Positions 1 to 6,693 of a stretch of 10,436 bases of DNA are shown here, one piece after another. The stretch is from Ligaoa zhengdingensis. Lineage in GTDB: Bacteria; Bacillota; Clostridia; Oscillospirales; Ruminococcaceae. The DNA is taken from contig NZ_JACRST010000040.1 of the NCBI RefSeq assembly GCF_014384885.1, forward strand, positions 1 through 10,436, given 5' to 3'. The position numbers and the translations under genes are program-made. The notes under the pieces were generated by a model. It did no database searches. It was given only the letters and a program-made list of their open reading frames with translations, and was not told the origin of the DNA. The stretch's first letter is position 1, and every line of letters begins with the position of its first letter.

Positions 1-144
1 TCTGCGTCCGCTTTCGCAATCACTGCCTTCGCTTCTTCCAGCGCTTTCTCAAGCTCCGCCCAGCTCTCGGCCGTGTACCCGCTCTCCTCGTACTTCCCGT
101 CGATCGCTTCCACCAGTTCTTTCAATGCAGCTTTGTCGACGTCG
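1..144. repeat. Left arm of 144-bp terminal inverted repeat (FIVAR cassette)
   Basis: The reverse complement of this stretch matches 10293-10436 at 140 of 144 positions without gaps; bases 4-119 match perfectly (116 bp). It encodes the third FIVAR of the minus-strand protein. The four mismatches change gcg/gca, ctg/ttg, aag/aaa and gcg/gca codons, all silent, so the 47 complete codons give identical protein in both genes. Base 1 pairs with the last base of the window, so the repeat probably continues outside. Confidence 0.97.
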
Positions 145-3100
145 CTCGGAATCTCTCCGCTTTCGTTGGGAATAATCAGATCGATATAATCCAGCTCGGC
201 GAAGGTCGCGTTCATGGTATCGTTGTACTTAAAGGTGATGGTGTTATCGCCCTCGTTCAGTGCAACCGTGATCTCGTAGAGCTTCCAGATGTTCCAGCCC
301 TCGGGATCGGGGTAGTTGACGATCTTGGCGTTGTCAACATCGCCGTTCACGTAGTAGATGTGAGACGGATTCGGATAGGACGGGGAACCGTCTGCACAAA
401 TGACGACCTTGTAGTCGCCCGCCTTGGGTGCATTCACCGTGAAGGTGACCATGCAGGTCGCATTGTCGATGCCGCCGACCTTTGCGCCGCCGGATGCATC
501 ACTGCGCTCCTCGATGCGGATCGGGCTGCCCTCGACCAGGGCGTCCTCCGCCTCGTAGCGGACGGTGCTGAAGCCCTGCAGGCCCGCAATCGCGTCCTCC
601 AGCGCAGACTTCGCACCGTTCACATCGGCCTGGCTTGCAGCCGGGTCGTCCAGCACGGTCTTGGCATCCACCAGAGCCTGCTCGAACGCGTCCCAACCGG
701 ACAGGTAATCCGCTTCCTTGCGGTCTTTGTTCTCATTGTAAAGTTCGAGCAGTTCCGCCTTGTCGGGCAGTTCCTCAGCGCCCTTCAGCTTCACCTGGAT
801 GGTCACGTCGTAGGCCGGCATGGTGAAGCGGTAGCGGGTCGCGCCCTCCGCCGCAGAGCTGTCGTCATACTCCTCGGGAATGATCGGCTCCGCAGCCGGG
901 TCGCCGGGGACGGTTTCGACCACGCGGATGTAGTCGAGCTCCCCGCCGAACGGAAGCGTCACTTCCACCAGCACATTCGAGCCCTCTTCTGCAACATTGC
1001 CGTTGATCAGATAAGCGCTCACGCCCTCGCTGTACTGGAACGCGATGTTGGAGACCGTGCGATCCTCGTCCTTTTCCAACTCGTTCATACCGATCAGCAG
1101 GCTGTTCTTCGCCAGGGAGGCGTCGATCAGGTTGCTGTTCGGGTCGGACAGGACTTTATTCGCAAAGTCGATCGCCCAGGTCAGACGATTCCAGGAAGCG
1201 CTGGTGTAACCCAAATCTTCCACGTTCATCGCCTCAGCCAGCTGCGCCTCGAGCGCTTCCAGACGGTCGCTGATGTCCAGGCGGTAACCGGATTTCACCG
1301 CGATCTCCTCAGAAATCGCCTCTTCCGCCGCGCCGTTGATGGAAATGGCGCGTGCATAATAGGTCACGTCGTTTTCAGGAACCGTAAAGGCCAGCTTTTC
1401 AGACCCGTGGCCGCTTGCCGTCAGATCCGCCACCGTGTGGGTATAGACGCCCGGCTCAGTGCCATAGACAATCTTATACCGTCTGGAGGAGGCAAAGTTC
1501 GGGATGAACAGCTGCACCGTCTTGTGTGCGCTGATGCCCTCCTTGACCTCAATGGGAGCGTTGATGTCCACGAGATCCTCCTCCGTGACCGCGCGCACAA
1601 CAACATTGTCCGCCGTGAAGGTCTTGGTGTAGGAGCGCAGGCCGATCTGTCCCTTGGTGAAGCGGTTATCCGAATATCTGTCGACCAGCTCGCCGTCCAG
1701 ATACAGGGCAAATTTCTCACCGTAGCAGACCACTTTGAGCTGGTGCTCCTCGCCGTCGGCAAATTTTTCGCCGACATTGAAGCGGTTGGTCTGCGACCAG
1801 CTGCCGTTGGCATAGCCACGGATGACATATCCGCCGTTGTCGTCGTTGCCGATACCGAAGAAGTAGCCGTTGTAACTGTCAGCACCGCTCGCCGCACCGG
1901 TGACGCGGTACATGATGCCCGCGTTCTGGGTGGAGGTTCCGTTCAGCGCGATCGAAACCTCAGCCACATAGTCGGTCCAGCTCTCGTCGCCGGCCGTCGC
2001 CTTGACGTTGTTGCTGGAACCGAATACCAGCTTGCCGTCGGCAAAGCTCATCTTGCTGGTATCGCCGATCAGATTCCAGTTGGCCGCGGAAACCGCGGTG
2101 TCATCGAAGTTGTCCGAGAAGCTCGGTCCAGTGGGTAGAGGCTCATCCGGGTCGGGCTCGGGGAAGAGCGCCTTCTCCGCCTCGGTCAGGTTGCGCACAC
2201 GGAAGAAATCCGCCTCAAACGGCTGGTTCCAAGAGCGCAGACCCACCTTACCTGCGGGGAATTTGCCGTCTTCCAGTTCGTAGATGAATTCGCCGTCCAC
2301 ATAGACCTTAAACATGTCGCCGCAGACGAGGATTTTCAGCTCATAGGGGTGTCCGGGCTCGTAGGTAAAGCCCTTGGGTTTCGCGATGTCGTTCCAGCCG
2401 CCGTTGGCGTAGCCCACGTTCAGGCCGCCGCCGCCCGCCGGGTTGATGCCGACGTAGTAGCCGTTATAGCCGTCTGCGCCGTCGCCCACGTTGGTGGCGC
2501 GGAACATCACGCCGAAGTCGCGATCGGTCACGGCCGGGCCGGTGAGGGTCGCTTCGATGGCGTAGTCGGCCCACTCCTCTTCGCCGACGACCGCCTTGAT
2601 GTTGGAGCTGGCGCCGAACGTCATGCGGCCCTCTTCAAAGGCCACAATTCCCTCTTCGCCGATGACCTCCCAGTTCGCCGCGCTCGCGGTCGGGTCGCTG
2701 AAGTCATCTTTAAACAAGTTGTTTTCGATGCCCAGCTCCGCATACTCTGCGTCGCTGATCTCGCGGACCTGGAACTCCTCGATCTCGAAGCCCTGGTTCC
2801 AAGAACGGAAGCCTGCGCCGCCCGCTTTGTAGAGAGGGACGGGGTTGCCGCCGCTCGTCATATTGCTGACCAGTTCATCGTAGATCTTGGCGCCGTCCAC
2901 ATAGGCCACCAAACGCTCGCCCGCCATGATGACCTTGAGCTCATAGAGATGGTCGTCTTCATAAGTGAAACCCTTGGGGGTGGCGATCTGATGCCAGCCG
3001 CCGTCGGCGTAGCCGATGTTCAGGCCGCCGCCGCCCGCCGGGTTGATGCCGACGTAGTAGCCGTTGTAGCCGTCCGCGCCGTCCATAATGTTGGAGGAAC

Positions 3101-6017
3101 GGATCATGATGCCGAAATCGCGGGTGGGGTCGCCGACGCCCTGCATCTTGGTCACGACGGCGAAATCGCCCCAGCCCTGCTCGCCGGTGACAACCTTGAT
3201 GTTGTTGCTGACGCCGATGGTCATCTTGCCGTCTTCAAACGTCACGACGCCGTTCGGGTCGTACAGGGACCATTTCTCCCTGCTCGCAGCTGAATCGGAG
3301 AAATCGTCGTAGAAGTCCGGTTTGGTCTGGCTGCCGCCGACCGATGCCTTGACCTCTTCGGTGGTGACAGGCACGCCGTTGGCCAGCATGGAAACCCGCA
3401 CATAGTAGGTGTCACTGCCGGAAAGGCCGGAGATGGTTGCCGTATTGCTGTAAAGGTTCTCAACTGTATGGGTGTAATTTCCGCTCTCGGTGCCGTACTC
3501 CACGGTGTAGAAGCCGGCCGAACGGTCGATGTTGGTATTCACGGTGAGGGTGCTGCCATCCTGGCTCAGCTTCGCGGATTTGATCTCCGGAGCGGTGAAC
3601 GGATTGACAGGGACCACCTGGATGCCGGTGATCTCCACATCGCTGTCGCCGATGAAGCGGATGTTGTTGTATTTACCGTAACCAAAGCGGAAGTATGTAC
3701 TGGAGAACGGCAGCGCTGTGGGTACGATGTTGTTGAGATTTTCGATGACGATGGGTTCGCCATTGAACTCGTAGGTCTCTTCGTATTTGCTGTTGATGTT
3801 GATCTTGAGGCTGCCGGTGCCGGTGTAGTTCACCTTCAGCGTGTAATTGTCCGCGCTGCGGACGTTCACGTTGTCGAACTCCACGACCTTTTCGCCATCC
3901 TCCACATAGACCTCCGCATCATCGATGGTCTTGGTGGTGGTGAGGTCCGCGGGCGCGTCGCCGATCACCGGGATCTGGGTGATGCGCAGGCGGGTGGCGC
4001 CGTAAGGAACCAGCTCGACTTCCTCCTGAAGCGCAGTGTTCGCCGCGATCGGGGAATACGGGGGCTCGGGCACCACGTTGCCCTTGAGCTTCCACTCCGG
4101 GATCTTCTGGCCGACCGCCTTGATCGTGATGGGCGCGTTGGCCAGGGTGAAAGGCTGCAACGAAATCTCATCCGCCACTTCGACGGTGAAGGAGGAGGCC
4201 GGATCGTCCGGATCGATCACCAGGCCATAGTTCCAGTCGCTGGCCGGATAGACCTCGCGGTTCTCAAACATGCTGGCCGGTTTTCTGCTGTCGTCGCGCG
4301 CGCCGAAGTCGGTGATGGTGCGCCAATCCTCCTCGATCTTCAGCGAGAAGGTCAGCGTGCCGTACTGCACCGCGACGGAATCGTTGTACCAGTTGGAGAC
4401 GCGGACTTCCATCGGGAACTGCACTTCCACCACGTCGCCCGCGGTCCATTCGCGGTCGATGGTGATAAAGCCGTCCACGATGTCGCCGGTGACGGGGGTG
4501 CCGTTTACGCTGAAGGACGGGGCGTCGCACCACTCGGGCACGCGCAGCTTCAGCGGGAAGGAGGCGGTGTCGCCCTCATAATTGAGGGTGATGCTGTCCT
4601 TGAACGGGTAGTCGGTCACCTGATGGAACTTCGCGGTCTTGCCGTCCGCCACCTTCGCTTCCACGCTGTTGGGTCCGTAGGAGATCACAGCGAGGCCGTT
4701 GTCGGTGGTGGCCATGTACATGGTCTGCACGAATTTCGGCCAACCCATGTGCATGTTGGGGAAGCAGCACTCGAAGCCGCCCGGCGCGCCGAAGGCGAGG
4801 TCGTCGCCGTGGTCGCAGTCGAACTCATGCCAGCCGTGGGTGGCCATCACCTGGTTCTGCGCCTGATAGTAGACGTGACCGGTGAAATCCGGGGTATAGC
4901 AGACCGGCAGGTTGTTGTATGCCAGGCTCTCGATCTCGTCACCGATCCAACCCTCGCCCAGAATCTTGAGTGCGATCTCGTTGGAGAGCAGGCTCTCAAC
5001 CACCGAGCAGGTCTCAGATCCACGGTAGGGGTAGTTGTCGCGCGCAGCCTCGTCGGAGTTGGCGAGGTTGTCGATGCGCCCGTGGTCGATCCCCATGTTG
5101 CGCAGGCCCTCGCGCAGCGCATTGCGGTCTGCGTCGTCGCCGGTGAACTGCCAGATCACCGCTGGGGTCTTCATTGCCTGGGTGGTGTTAACCACGTGCT
5201 CGCGGGAAGTTGTGTTGGTGAAGATATCCGTCCAGTGGCGGCTGCTGTTCTGCGAGATGGTTTGGCTCTCGAGCAGCTTAGCCAGGTCGATCAGCCATTC
5301 GCTCTCGGACGGATTGGCGGGATCGTACACGCGGTTGTAATACCACAGCACAACCTCGACGTTGTCGCCGCCGCGGGAGGCCGCCCAGCTTGCGAGGTGA
5401 TGCCGGGGCAGCTGCTCGAGCTGGAAGCGGAAATAGTTTTCAAACAGCGGGAGAACCCGTTCGTCCGGGTTGCCCTCCAGCTCGGTCGCTTCGTAATAGT
5501 CGCGAAGCGTCTGGATCACAACCATGTGCGGCCACCAGTCCCATCCGGTGCCGGTGCCGTCGCCATGGGCCTTAGGGCCGAAGTAGCCGGTGCTCTGCTG
5601 GCTTTCCAGAATGAAATCCAGCCATTCCATCGCCTGGTCCTTCAGCTCCTGGTCGTCGAGCGTCCAGGCCAGGGAGACCAGGCCGCGCAGGAAATAGGGG
5701 CCCTTTTCCCAGTTATCCCCATTGCCGCCCCGCCAACCGTTGTTCGGGCCGTAAATGGAGTAGTTCTCCTGCAGGTTTCCTGTCAAGCCATTCTTTTGGT
5801 AGTACATCTGCTGCAACAGCCAGTCTTCGGCCTTGACAGCGCCCATGGGCAACTGGATGAATGCTGTCTCATTCAGTTCCCCCTGGTTGGAGTAGTAGTT
5901 TTGGCTTGCCAGCTTTTTTGCACCGGATTCCCCTTGCGCGAATGCAGTCAACGGGCTGCAGATCATCGCCGCACTGAGAACCACACTGAGGGTGCGTTTC
6001 AAAATGCTTTTTGACAT
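1..6017 (-). CDS. Secreted multidomain GH127 (DUF1680) beta-L-arabinofuranosidase-like protein, C-terminus off window
   Basis: Probably removes beta-L-arabinofuranosyl or related sugars from plant or host glycans outside the cell. Residues 1-28 are a Sec signal peptide (K/R, hydrophobic core, AFA before Q). Residues about 45-690 match the DUF1680/GH127 fold: W..GP.FL.GLV near 100-116, a DWWPHMV block near 160, GGDN near 217, DE at 322-323, ETC at 335-337 and ECC at 416-418. In Bifidobacterium HypBA1 the zinc site is Glu338, Cys340, Cys417 and Cys418 with Cys417 as nucleophile; here E335, C337, C417 and C418 are all present. Then follow a beta-sandwich (689-805), FN3-like (805-895), three LamG/DUF1080-like modules (899-1483), FN3-like (1485-1578), FIVAR (1578-1647), a beta-rich segment (1647-1745), FIVAR (1746-1815), a CBM6/35-like domain opening YEAED (1816-1948) and a partial third FIVAR. 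The frame is open for 2005 codons with no frameshift seen. The stop and any cell-wall anchor are outside. Family assignment is strong; the exact substrate is unknown. Confidence 0.93.
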   Translation of the reverse strand, partial: MSKSILKRTLSVVLSAAMICSPLTAFAQGESGAKKLASQNYYSNQGELNETAFIQLPMGAVKAEDWLLQQMYYQKNGLTGNLQENYSIYGPNNGWRGGNGDNWEKGPYFLRGLVSLAWTLDDQELKDQAMEWLDFILESQQSTGYFGPKAHGDGTGTGWDWWPHMVVIQTLRDYYEATELEGNPDERVLPLFENYFRFQLEQLPRHHLASWAASRGGDNVEVVLWYYNRVYDPANPSESEWLIDLAKLLESQTISQNSSRHWTDIFTNTTSREHVVNTTQAMKTPAVIWQFTGDDADRNALREGLRNMGIDHGRIDNLANSDEAARDNYPYRGSETCSVVESLLSNEIALKILGEGWIGDEIESLAYNNLPVCYTPDFTGHVYYQAQNQVMATHGWHEFDCDHGDDLAFGAPGGFECCFPNMHMGWPKFVQTMYMATTDNGLAVISYGPNSVEAKVADGKTAKFHQVTDYPFKDSITLNYEGDTASFPLKLRVPEWCDAPSFSVNGTPVTGDIVDGFITIDREWTAGDVVEVQFPMEVRVSNWYNDSVAVQYGTLTFSLKIEEDWRTITDFGARDDSRKPASMFENREVYPASDWNYGLVIDPDDPASSFTVEVADEISLQPFTLANAPITIKAVGQKIPEWKLKGNVVPEPPYSPIAANTALQEEVELVPYGATRLRITQIPVIGDAPADLTTTKTIDDAEVYVEDGEKVVEFDNVNVRSADNYTLKVNYTGTGSLKININSKYEETYEFNGEPIVIENLNNIVPTALPFSSTYFRFGYGKYNNIRFIGDSDVEITGIQVVPVNPFTAPEIKSAKLSQDGSTLTVNTNIDRSAGFYTVEYGTESGNYTHTVENLYSNTATISGLSGSDTYYVRVSMLANGVPVTTEEVKASVGGSQTKPDFYDDFSDSAASREKWSLYDPNGVVTFEDGKMTIGVSNNIKVVTGEQGWGDFAVVTKMQGVGDPTRDFGIMIRSSNIMDGADGYNGYYVGINPAGGGGLNIGYADGGWHQIATPKGFTYEDDHLYELKVIMAGERLVAYVDGAKIYDELVSNMTSGGNPVPLYKAGGAGFRSWNQGFEIEEFQVREISDAEYAELGIENNLFKDDFSDPTASAANWEVIGEEGIVAFEEGRMTFGASSNIKAVVGEEEWADYAIEATLTGPAVTDRDFGVMFRATNVGDGADGYNGYYVGINPAGGGGLNVGYANGGWNDIAKPKGFTYEPGHPYELKILVCGDMFKVYVDGEFIYELEDGKFPAGKVGLRSWNQPFEADFFRVRNLTEAEKALFPEPDPDEPLPTGPSFSDNFDDTAVSAANWNLIGDTSKMSFADGKLVFGSSNNVKATAGDESWTDYVAEVSIALNGTSTQNAGIMYRVTGAASGADSYNGYFFGIGNDDNGGYVIRGYANGSWSQTNRFNVGEKFADGEEHQLKVVCYGEKFALYLDGELVDRYSDNRFTKGQIGLRSYTKTFTADNVVVRAVTEEDLVDINAPIEVKEGISAHKTVQLFIPNFASSRRYKIVYGTEPGVYTHTVADLTASGHGSEKLAFTVPENDVTYYARAISINGAAEEAISEEIAVKSGYRLDISDRLEALEAQLAEAMNVEDLGYTSASWNRLTWAIDFANKVLSDPNSNLIDASLAKNSLLIGMNELEKDEDRTVSNIAFQYSEGVSAYLINGNVAEEGSNVLVEVTLPFGGELDYIRVVETVPGDPAAEPIIPEEYDDSSAAEGATRYRFTMPAYDVTIQVKLKGAEELPDKAELLELYNENKDRKEADYLSGWDAFEQALVDAKTVLDDPAASQADVNGAKSALEDAIAGLQGFSTVRYEAEDALVEGSPIRIEERSDASGGAKVGGIDNATCMVTFTVNAPKAGDYKVVICADGSPSYPNPSHIYYVNGDVDNAKIVNYPDPEGWNIWKLYEITVALNEGDNTITFKYNDTMNATFAELDYIDLIIPNESGEIPSDVDKAALKELVEAIDGKYEESGYTAESWAELEKALEEAKAVIAKADA
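1569..2129 (-). repeat. LamG/DUF1080-like module, copy 3 of 3 in the GH127 protein
   Basis: Residues about 1297-1483. It has the same order of motifs (DNFDD, W.DYVAE, GIMYR, GADSYNGYFFGIG, GYANGSW, LKVV..GEKFALYLDGE, GLRSY) but is the most diverged of the three: the glycine run of copies 1 and 2 is replaced by GNDDNGGYVI. It is followed directly by an FN3-like domain similar to the one that precedes copy 1, so the whole array is bracketed by FN3-like units. Confidence 0.82.
2157..2726 (-). repeat. LamG/DUF1080-like module, copy 2 of 3 in the GH127 protein
   Basis: Residues about 1098-1287. It has DDFSDP, WADYAIEA, FGVMFR, DGADGYNGYYVGI, a glycine run and GYANGGW, and ends FFRVRNL. It is closest to copy 1 (48-bp perfect block at 2418-2465) and also shares the WADYA and FGVMFR motifs with the module in the CotH protein. 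Function as a glycan-binding or spacer module is inferred from the family. Confidence 0.85.
2739..3323 (-). repeat. LamG/DUF1080-like module, copy 1 of 3 in the GH127 protein
   Basis: Residues about 899-1093. It begins with a DDFSDS motif, contains the DGADGYNGYYVGI core and ends in a beta strand with FQVRE. Such jelly-roll (concanavalin-like) modules usually bind carbohydrate or act as spacers; some DUF1080 members are 3-keto-glycoside hydrolases, but I see no clear catalytic set here. Bases 3018-3065 are identical to 2418-2465 in copy 2, exactly 600 bp away, showing recent tandem duplication or conversion. Confidence 0.85.
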
Positions 6018-6021
6018 AGCG

Positions 6022-6030
6022 CCACCTTCC
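6022..6030 (-). promoter_or_regulatory. Ribosome binding site of the GH127 gene
   Basis: On the minus strand GGAAGGTGG precedes ATG at 6017 with 4 nt between; AGGTG pairs with the anti-Shine-Dalgarno region. Together with the signal peptide directly after the ATG this fixes the start. Confidence 0.7.
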
Positions 6031-6064
6031 CATCCTTTTTTTGCAAGCATACGTTGCTAGTCTC

Positions 6065-6073
6065 ATTATCTCA
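6065..6073 (-). promoter_or_regulatory. Extended -10 promoter of the GH127 gene
   Basis: On the minus strand the 9-mer TGAGATAAT fits TGnTATAAT at all but one position. No good -35 box lies 16-18 bp upstream. Transcription would start near 6058, leaving a leader of about 40 nt. The weak -35 fits a promoter that needs an activator, and a direct repeat lies at the right place (6092-6121). Confidence 0.45.
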
Positions 6074-6091
6074 TTTCACACGGGACAAGTC

Positions 6092-6121
6092 TTTACGATT
6101 CAATAACAACATTTTACGATT
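6092..6121. promoter_or_regulatory. Tandem 9-bp direct repeat, candidate activator site
   Basis: TTTACGATT occurs at 6092-6100 and 6113-6121, 12 bp apart (21 bp start to start, two helical turns). LytTR-family regulators bind paired 9-bp direct repeats with about 12-bp gaps, and the ACGATT core resembles their AC-N-R-TT pattern. The repeats lie at about -34 to -63 relative to the predicted start of the GH127 transcript. The regulator is not in the window; the family link is inference. Confidence 0.35.
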
Positions 6122-6184
6122 TTTTAACATTTCGTTCCATATTTTTATCAATCCCCCCAATTTATTTTGCGCATCAACCCAAAT

Positions 6185-6310
6185 GCCCGTCAGAACTTTC
6201 ACCGGAGCGCGCCCTTTCCCTTTGTTTCAGCTTTAAAGCGGTAACTGTTGAGCGACCCCCATGCGGTGGACGGCGAACGGGTGAAGGCCACCCCGTCCTT
6301 CAAAAAATGC
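6185..6310. other. GC-rich block in the AT-rich divergent spacer; possible dispersed repeat
   Basis: This block is clearly richer in G and C than the AT-rich DNA on both sides. It contains GGACGG (6268-6273) pairing with CCGTCC (6293-6298), with an inner GGGTG/CACCC hairpin (6279-6283, 6289-6293), but no T-run on either strand. A minus-strand frame at 6199-6288 would read AFTRSPSTAWGSLNSYRFK and on, without start codon or RBS. From unverified memory such a string recurs in short hypothetical ORFs of gut Clostridia, suggesting an intergenic element, not a gene. Confidence 0.3.
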
Positions 6311-6381
6311 CGTCTCATTCTCCAAAAGCATTTTGAAAGATGCTAAATTTTTGTAAAAAATCAGTAAAATCCGATAAATAA

Positions 6382-6421
6382 TCGAAAAGATATTTTGACC
6401 AAAATATAGTATGATAATAAT
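6382..6421 (+). promoter_or_regulatory. Promoter region of the CotH gene
   Basis: Two overlapping sigma-A readings are possible: TTGACC (6395-6400) with AATAAT (6416-6421) at 15-bp spacing, or TCGAAA (6382-6387) with TATAGT (6405-6410) at 17 bp. Neither is ideal, but this is the only strong AT-rich promoter-like stretch upstream of the gene. The first choice puts the start near 6428, at the foot of the leader stem. Confidence 0.4.
6390..6407. promoter_or_regulatory. Perfect 18-bp palindrome over the CotH promoter, candidate operator
   Basis: ATATTTTG-AC-CAAAATAT has eight perfect base pairs on each side of a 2-bp centre. It covers the putative -35 TTGACC and, in the alternative reading, the -10 box. 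Position and symmetry suit a dimeric repressor. It does not match the CcpA cre consensus; I cannot name the regulator. Confidence 0.45.
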
Positions 6422-6427
6422 TAAGGC

Positions 6428-6487
6428 GAGGTAGGACAATCATCTGTTGCAAAAGATATCTCATCATCTGCGGCGTTGTCCTTCCTC
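6428..6487 (+). promoter_or_regulatory. 5' leader stem-loop of the CotH transcript
   Basis: GAGGTAGGACAA (6428-6439) pairs with TTGTCCTTCCTC (6476-6487) over 12 positions with one T-T mismatch, enclosing 36 nt that include the AGATATCT palindrome (6454-6461) and a duplicated ATCATCTG (6439-6446, 6463-6470). An alternative hairpin, CTTCCT (6481-6486) with AGGAAG (6497-6502), shares bases with the first stem, so the two exclude each other. No T-run follows, so it is not a terminator; it may stabilise the mRNA or be a protein or ligand site. Confidence 0.4.
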
Positions 6488-6680
6488 AAATATTAAAGGA
6501 AGAAAGGAGTTTGAAAGAGGTTACAAAAAGGCCCTCGCCCAACCGTTCCAGCGCAAAACCACACTCCCTTTATAAACGCCTGGGGCTCTTGCGGCTGTCC
6601 CATGCGTTTTTCATTCTGTGTGGATTTTCATTCGCGTTCGGTCAGCGGCGACGGCGGCAGAGGGCTCCTGAGTAAAAAAG
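6488..6680 (+). other. Rest of the CotH leader, no supported gene
   Basis: An unusually long untranslated stretch between the leader stem and the RBS. It holds AAAGGAG (6503-6509) followed one base later by a TTG-started frame of 54 codons ending at 6675, which I do not accept as a gene because the spacing is too short. No known riboswitch was recognised. Confidence 0.4.
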
Positions 6681-6686
6681 AAGGAG
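6681..6686 (+). promoter_or_regulatory. Ribosome binding site of the CotH gene
   Basis: AAGGAG lies 7 nt before ATG 6694, good spacing; it fixes the start, which is directly followed by a typical signal peptide. Confidence 0.8.
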
Positions 6687-6693
6687 AGAGATT

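Noticed and set aside
1..144. Terminal inverted repeats read as ends of a transposon
   Set aside because: The arms are coding FIVAR sequence in frame with both genes, and there is no transposase or target duplication in the window.
360..2138. 592-codon open frame on the plus strand
   Set aside because: Antisense shadow of the LamG-like/FIVAR/CBM part of the minus-strand gene; no start signal and no domain. The same holds for 2349-3293.
3468..6014. 848-codon open frame on the plus strand opposite the GH127 gene
   Set aside because: It is the mirror frame of a GC-rich gene: His/Val/Asp/Arg-rich with no recognisable domain and no RBS, while the minus strand gives an unbroken signal peptide, GH127 motifs and modules.
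6268..6298. Hairpin GGACGG/CCGTCC considered as a terminator
   Set aside because: No T-run follows on either strand in the correct place, and a terminator between two diverging genes has nothing to terminate here.
6233..6439. 68-codon minus-strand frame in the spacer
   Set aside because: It runs through AT-rich promoter DNA and the GC-rich block, has no RBS, and its composition changes abruptly halfway.
6511..6675. 54-codon TTG-started frame with a basic N-terminus and a hydrophobic stretch, ending 18 nt before the CotH gene
   Set aside because: Its AAAGGAG is only one base from the TTG, there is no ATG or GTG, and the sequence resembles no family. A leader peptide is possible but unsupported.
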